Below are positions 16,983-26,123 of a stretch of DNA of 64,000 nt, in pieces. Position 1 is the first letter of the stretch. The number at the start of each line of letters is the position of its first letter. The notes below the pieces were generated by a model, which saw only the letters and a list, made by a program, of their open reading frames with translations, ran no database searches and had not been told where the DNA came from. The position numbers and the translations under genes were made by a program. Source of the DNA: Desulfomonile tiedjei (GTDB lineage: Bacteria; Desulfobacterota; Desulfomonilia; Desulfomonilales; Desulfomonilaceae); the NCBI GenBank assembly GCA_016218715.1, contig JACRDG010000006.1:1-64000 (forward strand). The letters run 5' to 3'.

Positions 16983-17372
16983 ATGGGGTCTAAGAGTCTG
17001 AATACAAAAGAGAACCAAAAATCTGTCCTTTCGCAGCAGGTCGATGCGCGAATCTCCGCTTTGACGGAAAAGGGGCTCGACGAAAAGGCGATTGGAAGAG
17101 ATTCCAAGGTGAAACAGTTGAACGCGAAGATACGGCAGGTCAACGGAGCCATGGCACGCATCGCGTTCCTGGAACAGCAGAAACAACAGCTGCTGGAAAG
17201 GAAAGAGCAGCGTAAGGCCGAGGAAGCCGCTGCCAAACTTGAAGCCAAGCAGAGCGGCAAGAAAGCCAAGGCCAAGAAAGAAGAGCCGGAGCCGAAGAAG
17301 GCCGCTGCCGGGAAGAAGGCCAAGGCCAAGGGCGCGACGGGAGCTCAGGACGCGAAGAAGAAAGGCAAATAG
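16983..17372 (+). CDS. Small basic protein with Lys/Ala-rich tail
   Basis: The 129-residue product has a polar N-terminal half with a heptad-like helical segment (VKQLNAKIRQVNGAMARIAF, then EQQKQQLLERKEQRKAEE). Its C-terminal half is almost entirely Lys, Ala, Glu and Pro. Such tails are found in nucleic-acid-associated proteins of histone H1-like composition, so DNA or RNA binding is plausible. I do not recognise a named family. It has its own promoter and a GAGGTG site before the ATG, and is followed by the M50 protease gene about 70 bp on. Confidence 0.75.
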   Translation: MGSKSLNTKENQKSVLSQQVDARISALTEKGLDEKAIGRDSKVKQLNAKIRQVNGAMARIAFLEQQKQQLLERKEQRKAEEAAAKLEAKQSGKKAKAKKEEPEPKKAAAGKKAKAKGATGAQDAKKKGK

Positions 17373-17443
17373 CCTGCCCCTGCTCGGTGTCCCCCATGCA
17401 GAGGGTCCGGAGCATGTGAGAGGTCGATCGGTCTAAGGCGACG

Positions 17444-18091
17444 GTGAACGTGGATATTGCCAAAATCGTTCAAGAAATCGTGCTGCTGGTGCCGGGTTTC
17501 CTCCTGGCCATAACGGTCCATGAGTATACTCACGGGTACGTGGCTTATCGGCTAGGAGATCCCACCGCCAAAGACCAGGGACGGCTCACGTTCAACCCGA
17601 TCAGTCATCTGGATCCGATCGGCACGCTCGCACTGGTCCTGACCCGCATGATAGGGTGGGCCAAGCCGGTCCCGGTAGATCCTCGGTACCTCCGCAATCC
17701 CCGCAGAGACATGCTCTGGATAAGTCTCGGGGGCCCTGCAGCGAATCTTGTCACCGCGGTGGCACTGTCAGGGATTCTTCATGTCATCCTCGTGCTCACT
17801 GGAGGGAGTGTTCAGAGCCCGACCGCCAAGTTCGTACTTCCGCCTCTGGTCTGGATCATTCGGTACGGAATCCAGATAAATATCGGACTCGCGGTCTTCA
17901 ACATGATCCCGATTCCCCCGCTGGACGGGGCGAAGATTCTGGCAGGGCTGCTTCCCAGACGGCACGCGCATGAATTTGAAAAGTTGGAACCGTACGGATT
18001 CATCATCCTGCTCTTGTTAATCTTCACCAATGTAGTCAACTACGTCATAGTCCCCCCGATCAGGCTCCTAATGGGCTTGCTGCTGATCTAA
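17444..18091 (+). CDS. Site-2 protease-family (M50) membrane metalloprotease
   Basis: The 215-residue membrane protein carries the zinc motif HEYTHG at about residues 25-30 and the third ligand region NMIPIPPLDGAKIL at about 152-165. GGPAANLVTAVAL is the usual middle segment. It has about four to five membrane helices and no PDZ domain, matching the compact group of M50 peptidases usually found beside scpA or trpS. The start is GTG at 17444. It is separated by only 15 bp from scpA, the typical neighbour, so they form an operon. The substrate is unknown. Confidence 0.9.
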   Translation: MNVDIAKIVQEIVLLVPGFLLAITVHEYTHGYVAYRLGDPTAKDQGRLTFNPISHLDPIGTLALVLTRMIGWAKPVPVDPRYLRNPRRDMLWISLGGPAANLVTAVALSGILHVILVLTGGSVQSPTAKFVLPPLVWIIRYGIQINIGLAVFNMIPIPPLDGAKILAGLLPRRHAHEFEKLEPYGFIILLLLIFTNVVNYVIVPPIRLLMGLLLI

Positions 18092-18106
18092 CCGCGATGG
18101 TCCCCC

Positions 18107-18874
18107 ATGCCGTACGAGATAAAACTTGAGGTGTTCGAGGGACCCCTGGACCTCCTGCTCCACCTGATTCACCGCAACGAAGTCAGCATCACCGACATAC
18201 CCATCGCGCTCATAACCCAGCAATATTTGGATACCGTAGAATTGATGAAGTCGCTGAACCTCGACATCGCCGGCGAATACCTCCTTATGGCCGCTTACCT
18301 TACCCACATAAAATCTGTGATGCTCCTTCCGCGCGCGGAGGAAGACCAACACGATCCGGACGCTGAGCGAGACCCACGGGATGAACTCGTCTCGCATCTA
18401 TTGGAATACAAACGGTACAAGGAGGCGGCTGCCGATCTGGGTTCCAGGCCGCTTCTGGACCGGGACACCTTTGCGCGAGAACCCGCGGACGAGTTCATCG
18501 ATTCGGACAAGACTCGCCAACCGATCGCCGTGGCGATCGTCGACCTCGTTCAGGCCCTGCGGGAGCTTCTCGCCCGAACGCCGAGGCGGGACCTCATCGA
18601 ATTGGAACCGGACCGGCTGCTGGTCAAAGACAAGATGCGCGAGATTCTGGAACGACTCGAGCTGGACCCGATACTCACCTTCGGCAGCATCTTCGAGGAG
18701 AATCTATCCCGGCTGAACGTCCTGACCACCTTCCTCGCGTTGCTGGAACTCGTCAAGCTACACCTGGTCAGCGTATACCAGGACGTTCCTTTCGGCACGA
18801 TTCTCATATCGCGGCAAGACGCGGGGACCTCCGCGGTCGAAGAACAACGGGGTCCCGACAGCGATCAGAGCTGA
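18107..18874 (+). CDS. scpA: Segregation and condensation protein A
   Basis: ScpA is the kleisin subunit that bridges SMC heads in bacterial condensin and works in chromosome compaction. The N-terminal hallmark YEIKLEVFEGPLDLLLHLI and the following LDIAGEYLLMAAYLTHIKS are present. The C-terminal winged-helix part is seen in TFLALLELVKLHLVSVYQD. The length of 255 residues is typical. It is preceded by the M50 protease gene as in many genomes, but scpB does not follow; instead a minus-strand ferredoxin converges with it. Confidence 0.94.
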   Translation: MPYEIKLEVFEGPLDLLLHLIHRNEVSITDIPIALITQQYLDTVELMKSLNLDIAGEYLLMAAYLTHIKSVMLLPRAEEDQHDPDAERDPRDELVSHLLEYKRYKEAAADLGSRPLLDRDTFAREPADEFIDSDKTRQPIAVAIVDLVQALRELLARTPRRDLIELEPDRLLVKDKMREILERLELDPILTFGSIFEENLSRLNVLTTFLALLELVKLHLVSVYQDVPFGTILISRQDAGTSAVEEQRGPDSDQS

Positions 18875-18926
18875 TGAGGCGGTCTCCGGGACACGTATCA
18901 TGCGCCCCGGCGGCCCCTCGCCTGGT

Positions 18927-19112
18927 TCAAATCTCCTCGACGGATATGGCTTCCTCGGGGCAGACGGACACGCAGGATTCACATCCAAGGCAATCGGCCG
19001 GTTGAGCGACGGCTGTAGTACCGTCCGTAGCTTCGAGCACCTCTGCAGGGCAGACATCCACACATTCACCGCAGGAAGTACACTTTGTTTCGTCAATTCT
19101 CGGCAGGTACAT
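18927..19112 (-). CDS. 2[4Fe-4S] ferredoxin
   Basis: The 61-residue protein has two clostridial-type cluster motifs, CTSCGECVDVCP and CLGCESCVSVCP, separated by a short linker. It is a soluble low-potential electron carrier of the kind used by anaerobes. The start MYLPRIDETKC is family-like and has an AGGTGT-type site upstream. It converges with scpA and has no obvious enzyme partner next to it. Confidence 0.9.
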   Translation of the reverse strand: MYLPRIDETKCTSCGECVDVCPAEVLEATDGTTAVAQPADCLGCESCVSVCPEEAISVEEI

Positions 19113-19351
19113 GCGTACACCTCTTCTCGCAATCGTTCACCGGGCTCGAGGCGGCTCAGCGGCAGATGAACGGTCTTCATTTCTCGATCTTTCACCCAGC
19201 GCTAGCCGAGGGTGAGTCGGCTCGGCGGCGAGCGCGCCTATTGTGCTCATCCTGTACCGGAGATGTCAAGACGTCGACCTGTTCGTGATCGAAGCCCGCG
19301 CCGACAGCGGCTCCTGAACAAGGAACCGACCACGCGATCGTCGGTAACTCG

Positions 19352-19380
19352 TTGACAAGGAGCAGCCGCGGTGTTAACCT
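19352..19380 (+). promoter_or_regulatory. Sigma-70-type promoter for the bifunctional nuclease gene
   Basis: A perfect TTGACA (19352-19357) and TAACCT (19375-19380) lie 17 bp apart, about 85 bp before the start codon at 19464. Confidence 0.5.
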
Positions 19381-19463
19381 TCGATCAAATACTGGTAAGC
19401 TACGATTAGTATCGACTGGACAACACCATTCGCCTTCTTGCCCGCAAGAATCCGAGGTTTCCT

Positions 19464-19997
19464 ATGAAACGCGAGAAAGCTTTCAAAGAGATGACAATTG
19501 TGGGAATCGCTTCCGACAGCCGTAATATGCAGCCGGTGGTGATATTGAAAGAAAAGAGCGGAGAACGGGAGTTGTATATCTGGATTGGGCCGGTGGAAGC
19601 AATGGCGCTTCAGCGGGCCATGAATAAGGAGGTGTTCCAACGTCCGCTCACCCATGAATTGATGAGAAATATCATAGACAAGGCCGGGGTGAACATCGAA
19701 CACATCGAGATAGACGATTTGAGAGATCATACCTACTTCGCCACCATCTACCTCAAAGGGGCTGACACCAAACTCATTACCGTCGACGCGCGCCCCTCGG
19801 ATTCCTTGGTTCTCGCCACGTGGACCGGAGTCCCGATTTTCGTCAGCGAGAAGGTCATCGAAGGGATGACGCAACCGGAAGTCGACGAAGAATCCAAACA
19901 GAAGACGATCTTCACCCAGGAAGACATCGAGCGAACCGATGACGAGCTGACCAAGATCCTCGAGAGGATCAATCCGGACGATCTGGGAAATGCTTAG
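19464..19997 (+). CDS. Bifunctional nuclease (BFN/DUF151) family protein
   Basis: The 177-residue protein matches the BFN family over its N-terminal 135 residues: QPVVILKEKSGERELYIWIG, EAMALQRAMN, RPLTHELMRNII, YFATIYL and VDARPSDSLVLATWTGVPIF in pieces. Plant members cut RNA and DNA; bacterial roles are poorly defined. The C-terminal 40 residues are acidic and helical, similar to the UVR-like extension in many bacterial members. GAGG precedes the ATG. It stands alone behind a sigma-70-type promoter. Confidence 0.88.
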   Translation: MKREKAFKEMTIVGIASDSRNMQPVVILKEKSGERELYIWIGPVEAMALQRAMNKEVFQRPLTHELMRNIIDKAGVNIEHIEIDDLRDHTYFATIYLKGADTKLITVDARPSDSLVLATWTGVPIFVSEKVIEGMTQPEVDEESKQKTIFTQEDIERTDDELTKILERINPDDLGNA

Positions 19998-20112
19998 AAT
20001 CCCCTGTTGATAAGACGAATGGAACTCGATGTCGCCTGAGCTGATACGCTCATCCGTGCGTGGATCGCTCGTGTAAACTGCGCGGCCGCGGTTGAGCACA
20101 GGAAGCAACGCG

Positions 20113-20394
20113 GTGCTCACTCTTGACAGAGCCGCGAACGGTCACGCGGTCCTACACACGGAATCGTGGCTTGTCGCCATGAAGCTCTCTGCCATTCTGT
20201 GCCTCCAGCATGGTTTCAGAAGATGTGGGGAAAAGGTTGTCGGTTTTGAAGAGACTCTCTACCCCGACTTTGTTCGTGGCAATCTCCGCATCCTTGCAGG
20301 CTGGGACCATTGGATGGGGTATCACTTTCTCTCGGATGGGGCAGAGGCGGACCAGTTTCTGACGGCCTTTTTTCAGAGGCACGGGCCACCGTGA
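20113..20394 (+). CDS. Small hypothetical protein
   Basis: The frame encodes about 93 residues with a balanced amino-acid mix and a conserved-looking end (LAGWDHWMGYHFLSDG, then QFLTAFFQRH). GTG at 20113 follows AGGAAG at eight bases; a TTG at 20092 is also in frame. No domain is recognised and I cannot exclude a chance frame. An overlapping minus-strand frame (20152-20382) is less protein-like. Confidence 0.4.
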   Translation: MLTLDRAANGHAVLHTESWLVAMKLSAILCLQHGFRRCGEKVVGFEETLYPDFVRGNLRILAGWDHWMGYHFLSDGAEADQFLTAFFQRHGPP

Positions 20395-20609
20395 AAGGCC
20401 GTCTCAGGAACGAGCGACAAACGTGACGCTGAACTCGGCCGCGCCATCGGGAAGCCTGGCATCACCGGCCAACTCAAACGATCAGCTCAACACCTCCAGA
20501 TTCCCGCGTGTGGCGCCTCGATCGGCATGCATGTCGTCCCTTCCTCTTTACCGTGCAGGCACTAAATGATAGATTCCACTCCAATGAAGAACGTACGCCG
20601 GTGGAACTC

Positions 20610-22088
20610 ATGCGCAAGACTCTGATCCCCCCCTTCAAGGGGGAGGGACCGTTCAGGCTACTGAAATACTTTATCATCTCGGGATTCGTGGTCATCGCCA
20701 TTGTGACATTTCTCCTTGGGGCCTTCCTCTACACCACGAATGTGGATACCCTCGTTCAAAGTTCTGAGAATTATGCACGGTTGCTGGCGGAAAACCTGAA
20801 CTACAACATATTCATCGGCTTTTACGCACCTCTGAAGGCGCGAGGGATCGCCATGGACCTCCACAAGTGGGACCAGTTCGGCACCCTCGACTCGCTCGTC
20901 AAGGACTTCACGTACGGCCTGAAGATACAGCGGATCAAGGTTATAGACCGTCAGCGCAAGATTGTTTACAGCACCGAGTACGACTTGATCGGCAAGAAAG
21001 AACCAAAGAACTCCCCGGTGGGACAAGTGCTGCGGGGCAATGACAAGACGAGTATCCGTCGTGAGAAACAGGCGCAGGCATCGTGGTACGGCAACTGGTT
21101 TGTGGACACCTACTACCCGCTGCGGGAAGTCACGGGCAACCCGTGGATGCTCGGCAACATCTACGGCGTCATCCAAATTACCCAGGACGTGACCGACCGA
21201 TATCTGGGCGTGCAGCGCTCCATCATCGTCATCATTGCGGTAGCGGCGGTCCTGATGGTTTTTCTCTTCATCACCCTCACGCTGATCGTGAGGAGAGGGG
21301 AGAGGATACTCCTGGAACGGGCCGAGGACCAGAAGCGACTCGAGAACCAGCTCCAACAATCGGAGAAGCTGGCATCCATCGGGCAGATGGTGGCCACTAT
21401 AGCCCACGAGATCAGGAACCCGCTGGGGATTATTCGCTCTTCTGCGGAAATGCTCGTCAAGAAAGAGAACCCCGACCCTGCCCGCATAAGGAAATTCTCA
21501 GCCGTCATCGTTGAGGAGGCCACGCGATTGAGTAACATACTCAAAGACTTCCTCGAATTCGCCCGCCCGCGATCCCCCGCTTTGAGGCCGATCAACCTGC
21601 ACGACGCGATCTCCCGGGTAAAGAATAACCTGGACCACGAGATTCAAGCACGGGGAGTGCAGTGGGCCGATTCGAACTCCGACGGACCTGAACCGGTGAT
21701 CCAGGGAGATCCAGATCTTCTCTACCAGGCCTTCCTCAATGTGGCCATGAATGCTTTTGAAGCCATGCCGCAGGGGGGGAGTCTCTCGGTAACGGTGTAT
21801 GGGGAAAGTGATGGGGTCCGCGTCGACTTCTCCGACTCAGGTCACGGCATCAAGGAAGAAGAGCTGCCCCGAATATTCACTCCCTTCTTCACGACCCACG
21901 AAATGGGAACCGGCCTGGGACTCTGCGTGGTTCACAACATCATTACCGCGCACGGAGGGGTGATCTCCGTTGAAAGTAAACCCGATGAAGGCACAACCTT
22001 CAGCATCTACCTCCCGGCCCGTGAGGTCAGGGAGGACACCTCTCTCGAGCGTGTGAGTGGCAGACCATGGGTACAGTCCTCGTCGTAG
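20610..22088 (+). CDS. Membrane sensor histidine kinase
   Basis: The protein has one membrane helix near residues 18-40, an extracytoplasmic sensor region of about 165 residues containing VVIDRQ-like Cache strands (KVIDRQRKIVYSTEYDLIGK), a second helix at about 205-230, then the kinase core. The H-box is IAHEIRNPLGIIRSSAEML with the phosphorylated histidine, followed by the N-box NVAMNAFEAMPQGG, DSGHGI (G1), FTPFFTT (F) and GTGLGLCVVHNI (G2). The start at 20610 places the first helix at a normal distance. It overlaps the next gene by 22 bp, forming a kinase/regulator operon with an NtrC-type partner. Confidence 0.92.
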   Translation: MRKTLIPPFKGEGPFRLLKYFIISGFVVIAIVTFLLGAFLYTTNVDTLVQSSENYARLLAENLNYNIFIGFYAPLKARGIAMDLHKWDQFGTLDSLVKDFTYGLKIQRIKVIDRQRKIVYSTEYDLIGKKEPKNSPVGQVLRGNDKTSIRREKQAQASWYGNWFVDTYYPLREVTGNPWMLGNIYGVIQITQDVTDRYLGVQRSIIVIIAVAAVLMVFLFITLTLIVRRGERILLERAEDQKRLENQLQQSEKLASIGQMVATIAHEIRNPLGIIRSSAEMLVKKENPDPARIRKFSAVIVEEATRLSNILKDFLEFARPRSPALRPINLHDAISRVKNNLDHEIQARGVQWADSNSDGPEPVIQGDPDLLYQAFLNVAMNAFEAMPQGGSLSVTVYGESDGVRVDFSDSGHGIKEEELPRIFTPFFTTHEMGTGLGLCVVHNIITAHGGVISVESKPDEGTTFSIYLPAREVREDTSLERVSGRPWVQSSS

Positions 22089-23428
22089 ACGATGAAAAGA
22101 ACTATCTGCTGGTGATTCAGGACCTTCTCGAGGACGAGGGGCACCAGGTGCTGACCGCGTCCACGGCTCTGGAAGCACTGGAGATCATCGAAAAGAATCC
22201 TGTGGAGACCGTACTGTCGGACATCAAGATGCCGGGTGTGTCCGGAATTGAGCTGCTGGACCGGATCAAGGCGATCGACCCCGATCTGCCGGTGATCCTT
22301 ATGACCGCCTACGCGGAGGTGGACCAGGCGGTCAGCGCGATGAAAAAGGGAGCGTTGGATCACATCCAAAAGCCCTTCGACAACAAAGATGTCAGGAGGG
22401 CCGTGGCACGAGGAGTCGAAAAACGGTCGCTCATGAAGAACATCCGGTATCTGGAAACCGAACTCGGCACCGTGTGGGGAAACATCATCGGAAAGTCCAG
22501 GCCCATGGAGAATGTGTTCTCCATCATGAAGCGCGTGGCCGACACTCCCACGACGGTCCTCGTCGTCGGGGAGTCTGGTACGGGCAAAGAACTCGTTGCC
22601 CGCGGACTTCATCGTGCGTCCTCGCGAGCCAACGCGCCGTTTGTCTCTATCAACTGCGGGGCCGTGACCGAGACCCTTTTGGAATCGGAACTGTTCGGAT
22701 ACGAAAAAGGGGCCTTCACCGGAGCGACGAGCCTGAGACAGGGCAAGTTCGAATTTGCCGACGGAGGGGTCCTCTTTTTGGACGAAGTCGGGGAGATGTC
22801 CTTGACCCTTCAGGTGAAGCTGCTCCGCGTCCTTCAAGAGGCAGAGTTCCAACGAGTCGGTGGGACCAAAGACATCAAGGTGGACGTCCGCATCATCGCG
22901 GCCACTAACAAAGACCTGAAAGAAGAAGTCGAGGCGGGACGTTTCCGCGGAGATCTCTTTTTCAGGCTCAACGTAGTGCGCATCGAGGTTCCTCCCCTGC
23001 GCGAGCGACGGGAGGACATCCCGATCCTCGTGGCCCACTTCATAAAGAAATACGGGGAGAGACTGTGCCGCTCCCTCCCTGAGGTCGACCCCGAGGTCAT
23101 GCGTGCCTTCTATCGATACCCGTGGCCCGGGAACGTCCGGGAGTTGGAAAACGTGATCGAGCGCGCAATGGTGCTGTGCAGAGGCGACGGAATCAAGGCG
23201 GAGGATCTCGCGGAAGAGATCCGCGACTCCCCCGAGATCGACGAGAGTCTCGACCGGCTGATTTCCTGGGAAAAAGGCCTGGCAGAAACACTCGATGCCA
23301 TTGAAGCGAAAATGATCCGTCAAGCACTGGAGAAAGCGCACCACATTCAAGCACAGGCTGCCAAGACTCTTGGCATTTCGCGAAGCAATCTCCAGTACAA
23401 AATGAAAAAGTACGGCCTCCTCCCTTGA
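22067..23428 (+). CDS. NtrC-family sigma-54-dependent response regulator
   Basis: Three domains are complete. The receiver has VVDDEKNY, the phosphoacceptor in VLSDIKMPGVSG and lysine in IQKPFDNKD. The AAA+ domain has Walker A GESGTGKE, the sigma-54 contact loop GAFTGA and Walker B GGVLFLDEVGEM. The C-terminal Fis-type helix-turn-helix reads AAKTLGISRSNLQYKMKKYG. It should activate sigma-54 promoters when phosphorylated by the histidine kinase encoded just upstream. The next genes, an L,D-transpeptidase and exported proteins, are candidate targets but that is inference. It is a useful contrast to the degenerate AAA+ domain at the left window edge. Confidence 0.95.
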   Translation: MGTVLVVDDEKNYLLVIQDLLEDEGHQVLTASTALEALEIIEKNPVETVLSDIKMPGVSGIELLDRIKAIDPDLPVILMTAYAEVDQAVSAMKKGALDHIQKPFDNKDVRRAVARGVEKRSLMKNIRYLETELGTVWGNIIGKSRPMENVFSIMKRVADTPTTVLVVGESGTGKELVARGLHRASSRANAPFVSINCGAVTETLLESELFGYEKGAFTGATSLRQGKFEFADGGVLFLDEVGEMSLTLQVKLLRVLQEAEFQRVGGTKDIKVDVRIIAATNKDLKEEVEAGRFRGDLFFRLNVVRIEVPPLRERREDIPILVAHFIKKYGERLCRSLPEVDPEVMRAFYRYPWPGNVRELENVIERAMVLCRGDGIKAEDLAEEIRDSPEIDESLDRLISWEKGLAETLDAIEAKMIRQALEKAHHIQAQAAKTLGISRSNLQYKMKKYGLLP

Positions 23429-23582
23429 GGGTCCCTGGAGCAAGAAACCCCGGCAGACTGCGGCTGACTCTTCACAGATTCAGGGAACCAGTTTGGCCCC
23501 TGGGTGACTCATGAACCAACGGCTCGCCACATCTGGAATAACCCCGTCTCAGGAAATAACAGCGAGAAGAGACCCAGAATCC

Positions 23583-23611
23583 TTGACACGGCGAACCAAT
23601 TACATTACAGA
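23583..23611 (+). promoter_or_regulatory. Sigma-70-type promoter for the L,D-transpeptidase gene
   Basis: A perfect TTGACA (23583-23588) and TACAGA (23606-23611) lie 17 bp apart and about 37 bp before the start codon. Confidence 0.5.
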
Positions 23612-23647
23612 TGAAAGCGATTTCAGCGTGGTGAAGGAGTTTTCGCA

Positions 23648-24679
23648 GTGATGCGGGAGAAGAGACACCTAATTTGGCGTAATATCTGGATATTATCCAC
23701 TTTCCTTGTCGTCCTCACCGCCCAGGCTCGCTCGAGCGAGGCCCAGCAATACTATCCCGATGAGTACTATGCGAATGCTCAGAGGGGTTGGCCTGGGTAC
23801 CAGGATGCCCAGCCCCCACCTCTCCCTGCGAGACGGCACCGCGGCCAAACGAACAATTACCGGCGCCAACAGGCCCAGCCGAACCTGCAGTACGATCAGA
23901 GGGATGCGGAACGGATCATGAGGGAACAGATGGCAGCTGCCAACCCGTACGCTCAGCAGTACGATCCGGGTCCTCTGTCACAAATGTACGACCCCTATAA
24001 CGGAAATCCGCCGCCGGACGAGGGGCAGATTCGCCGAGTCATGGCCGAAGCGCGTCAGCTCGGCGCCTTCCTCCAGAATCGCAACGCTAAGCCATATATC
24101 GTGATAGACAAACGAAACTTTCAGTTCTACCTGTACAATCGCGATGGCGGATTGTTGCGGATAGGGCCGGTAGCCATCGGCAAAGGGAAAACCGAAGTGG
24201 GGGCTTTCGAGACCCCGGTCGGGATTTTTCCCATCAGAAGCAAGGTCCCGGTGGACGACTGGATCCGGCCTGACTGGTACTTCAAGGAAGAAGGCGAACC
24301 GATTCCCACGAGATGGGAAGACCGCAGAGTGCCGGGCTTCTTCCGGTACAAGCTCGTGTTTAACGAACAGCGTTACATCCACTATGCTGAAGCCACCGGA
24401 GGCCGGCTCACCCACGGATGCCTGGGCCTTGATTGGCAGGACGCGGAGGCGGTCTTTCACACGCTGGAGGTCGGCTCATACTGCATCGTAGTGGATCAGG
24501 GCTTGCTCGCTCGCTTGGCCAAAGGCGAGTTCCCGGTCAGTAAGCCTGCGCCGGTGAAGCCGAGTCAGCCTGATGAAATGGTAGTGACCGTAGCGCCAAA
24601 GCCTGACAATACGCGCAGTGCTGCGGCACCGCAGCCGAATCGGACGGAAGCTAGAGCGGCATTCCAGAACCTCTGGTGA
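23648..24679 (+). CDS. L,D-transpeptidase (YkuD domain), exported
   Basis: The 343-residue precursor starts with a basic stretch and a hydrophobic signal (IWILSTFLVVLTAQARSSEA). A Gln/Pro/Tyr-rich linker follows to about residue 135. The YkuD domain spans about 145-285: PYIVIDKRNFQFYLYNRDGG, IGKGKTEVGAFETPVGIFPI and the catalytic HYAEATGG-RLTHGCLGL with the active-site cysteine. The residue after the Cys-Leu/Ile pair is Gly instead of the usual Arg (SHGCIRL). It probably forms 3-3 cross-links in peptidoglycan or attaches proteins to it in the periplasm. GTG at 23648 has AAGGAG eight bases upstream; ATG at 23651 is the alternative. Confidence 0.87.
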   Translation: MMREKRHLIWRNIWILSTFLVVLTAQARSSEAQQYYPDEYYANAQRGWPGYQDAQPPPLPARRHRGQTNNYRRQQAQPNLQYDQRDAERIMREQMAAANPYAQQYDPGPLSQMYDPYNGNPPPDEGQIRRVMAEARQLGAFLQNRNAKPYIVIDKRNFQFYLYNRDGGLLRIGPVAIGKGKTEVGAFETPVGIFPIRSKVPVDDWIRPDWYFKEEGEPIPTRWEDRRVPGFFRYKLVFNEQRYIHYAEATGGRLTHGCLGLDWQDAEAVFHTLEVGSYCIVVDQGLLARLAKGEFPVSKPAPVKPSQPDEMVVTVAPKPDNTRSAAAPQPNRTEARAAFQNLW

Positions 24680-24751
24680 AGACGCCGGCCGGGCCGATCG
24701 GAACTCCGGGCACTTGGCGAGCGAATCCGGGCATTGGAGAGGTCAAGGTAC

Positions 24752-25207
24752 ATGGTATTTGCCCCCAAGCGAGTCGTTGGCCTGCTGGTGTGTCTCCTCT
24801 CCCTTCTGTGCGCTTCATGCCTGTCGATGACCGCTTCTAAGAGCCCTCGCGTCGAGGCCGGCCCTCGATCTGCATCCGCGTCCTCACCAGCGGACAGTCG
24901 CCTCGTGGACACCTGGGAACTCCTCTCGAAGGTTGGACCGAACGGGGTAGAAGAGCTTCCCACAGAAGGTACAAGGACACTGATCGAATTCACCGATAAA
25001 GGACATGTAATCTTCAACCGAATAGACAAAGATAGCTCGGGCCTCACACGAAGCCGAAAAGGCTCCTACACTGTCGATAAGGACGAGATCACCATCACCG
25101 ATGACGTGGGGAACACGGCGAAGTGGACGTACAATATTGCGGATGATAAATTGGTAATTGACGCCCCTGAGGCCAAAGAGAAATTCCAGCTCCGCCGATT
25201 CAGATGA
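24752..25207 (+). CDS. Putative lipoprotein with lipocalin-like C-terminal domain
   Basis: The 151-residue product starts with a signal ending LLSLLCASC, an acceptable lipobox although the -3 residue is Cys. The C-terminal 100 residues alternate short strands (LVDTWELLSK, RTLIEFTDKGHVIF, GSYTVDKDEITITDD, KWTYNIADDKLVID), resembling a lipocalin-like or copper-resistance-type beta barrel. GGAGAGG stands upstream of the ATG at 24752. It is probably anchored in the outer or inner membrane. The function is unknown. It follows the L,D-transpeptidase gene by 70 bp and could share its transcript. Confidence 0.7.
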   Translation: MVFAPKRVVGLLVCLLSLLCASCLSMTASKSPRVEAGPRSASASSPADSRLVDTWELLSKVGPNGVEELPTEGTRTLIEFTDKGHVIFNRIDKDSSGLTRSRKGSYTVDKDEITITDDVGNTAKWTYNIADDKLVIDAPEAKEKFQLRRFR

Positions 25208-25367
25208 GGGCGGCTGGGGAGCCGAGAACAGATCGTTTGCGTCAGCGAATGCCCCCTGTCTTGCCGATTGATCGAGGCTGGAGTCGGTTCACAGTTGCCC
25301 ATGTCGATGACGGGACATGCAGGCCCCAAACGAACCGGTCCGGTGGAGCGATACCCAGGATGAAGCG

Positions 25368-26123
25368 ATGTTGAGCCCCACTCAGCCAATTGCGCGAAAG
25401 TTTGCACCAATAGTCGCTGTGTTGTGCGTCTTCTCCCTATTCGGACTGTGCCGCGAACTGAACGCGTCCGGGCCGACGGAGCTGCTGAGATACGAAATTT
25501 CCTGGAACGGCAGCAAGGCCGGACACGGAGACATCACCGCAAAGAGAGAAGCCAATCAAGTCATGGTGACGGTGCAAGCCGTCTCCGATGGGGTGCTCAA
25601 GAAGATTATCGAAGCCTGGAGCAGAGTCCAGGCCACTTTTGCGGCCAAGACATTCCAGCCGAAGAAATACGACTTCGCATTCAGGTCCAATCTGGGAGAT
25701 CCGGAACTGGTCGCCCTCACCTTCGACCACGACAAGAGCATGGTACAGGTGAGCAAACAGAGAGGGACCGAATGTGAAAACCACCAGGAGAAATGCAGCG
25801 CGCTCTACGACCCCATTACGGCCACGTACCTCCTGAGGAGCCAAAAGGACCTTACTAAGCCTCTGTTCGTGGACATCTACGACGGCAAGGACAAAGCGCG
25901 ACTGTTCGTGACCCCGGCAGGTCAAGGCCCGGTTCAGATCAAGAAAGGCGCACACCAGGCCTTCCGCCTCGATTTGCGCCTGGTCAAGTTGGGAGGCGAC
26001 AAGAAAGAGATCGCGACCGGGAAGCTCTGGATCTCCAACGATGAGCACCGGATACCGTTGCTCCTGACGTCATCTCCGATTGTGGGGACCATTCGCTGTG
26101 AGCTGGTCGATTCTCAGCTTTGA
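25368..26123 (+). CDS. DUF3108-family exported protein
   Basis: About 251 residues. A hydrophobic segment near the start (FAPIVAVLCVFSLFGLC) is a probable signal peptide or anchor. The rest fits the DUF3108 pattern: LRYEISWNGSKAGHGDIT, SRVQATFAAKTFQPKKYDF, DPITATYLLRSQ, and the late IATGKLWISNDEHRIPLLLT strand. DUF3108 proteins are periplasmic and of unknown role, often near cell-envelope genes, as here. The ATG at 25368 follows AGGATGAAG; an ATG-like start at 25317 would add 17 residues. Confidence 0.75.
   Translation: MLSPTQPIARKFAPIVAVLCVFSLFGLCRELNASGPTELLRYEISWNGSKAGHGDITAKREANQVMVTVQAVSDGVLKKIIEAWSRVQATFAAKTFQPKKYDFAFRSNLGDPELVALTFDHDKSMVQVSKQRGTECENHQEKCSALYDPITATYLLRSQKDLTKPLFVDIYDGKDKARLFVTPAGQGPVQIKKGAHQAFRLDLRLVKLGGDKKEIATGKLWISNDEHRIPLLLTSSPIVGTIRCELVDSQL

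Noticed and set aside
20152-20382. Minus-strand frame of 76 residues
   Set aside because: The overlapping plus-strand frame has a better start signal and more protein-like composition; even that one is held at low confidence.
22007-23443. Long minus-strand frame (478 residues) opposite the NtrC-type regulator
   Set aside because: It mirrors a fully conserved plus-strand gene and has no recognisable domain.
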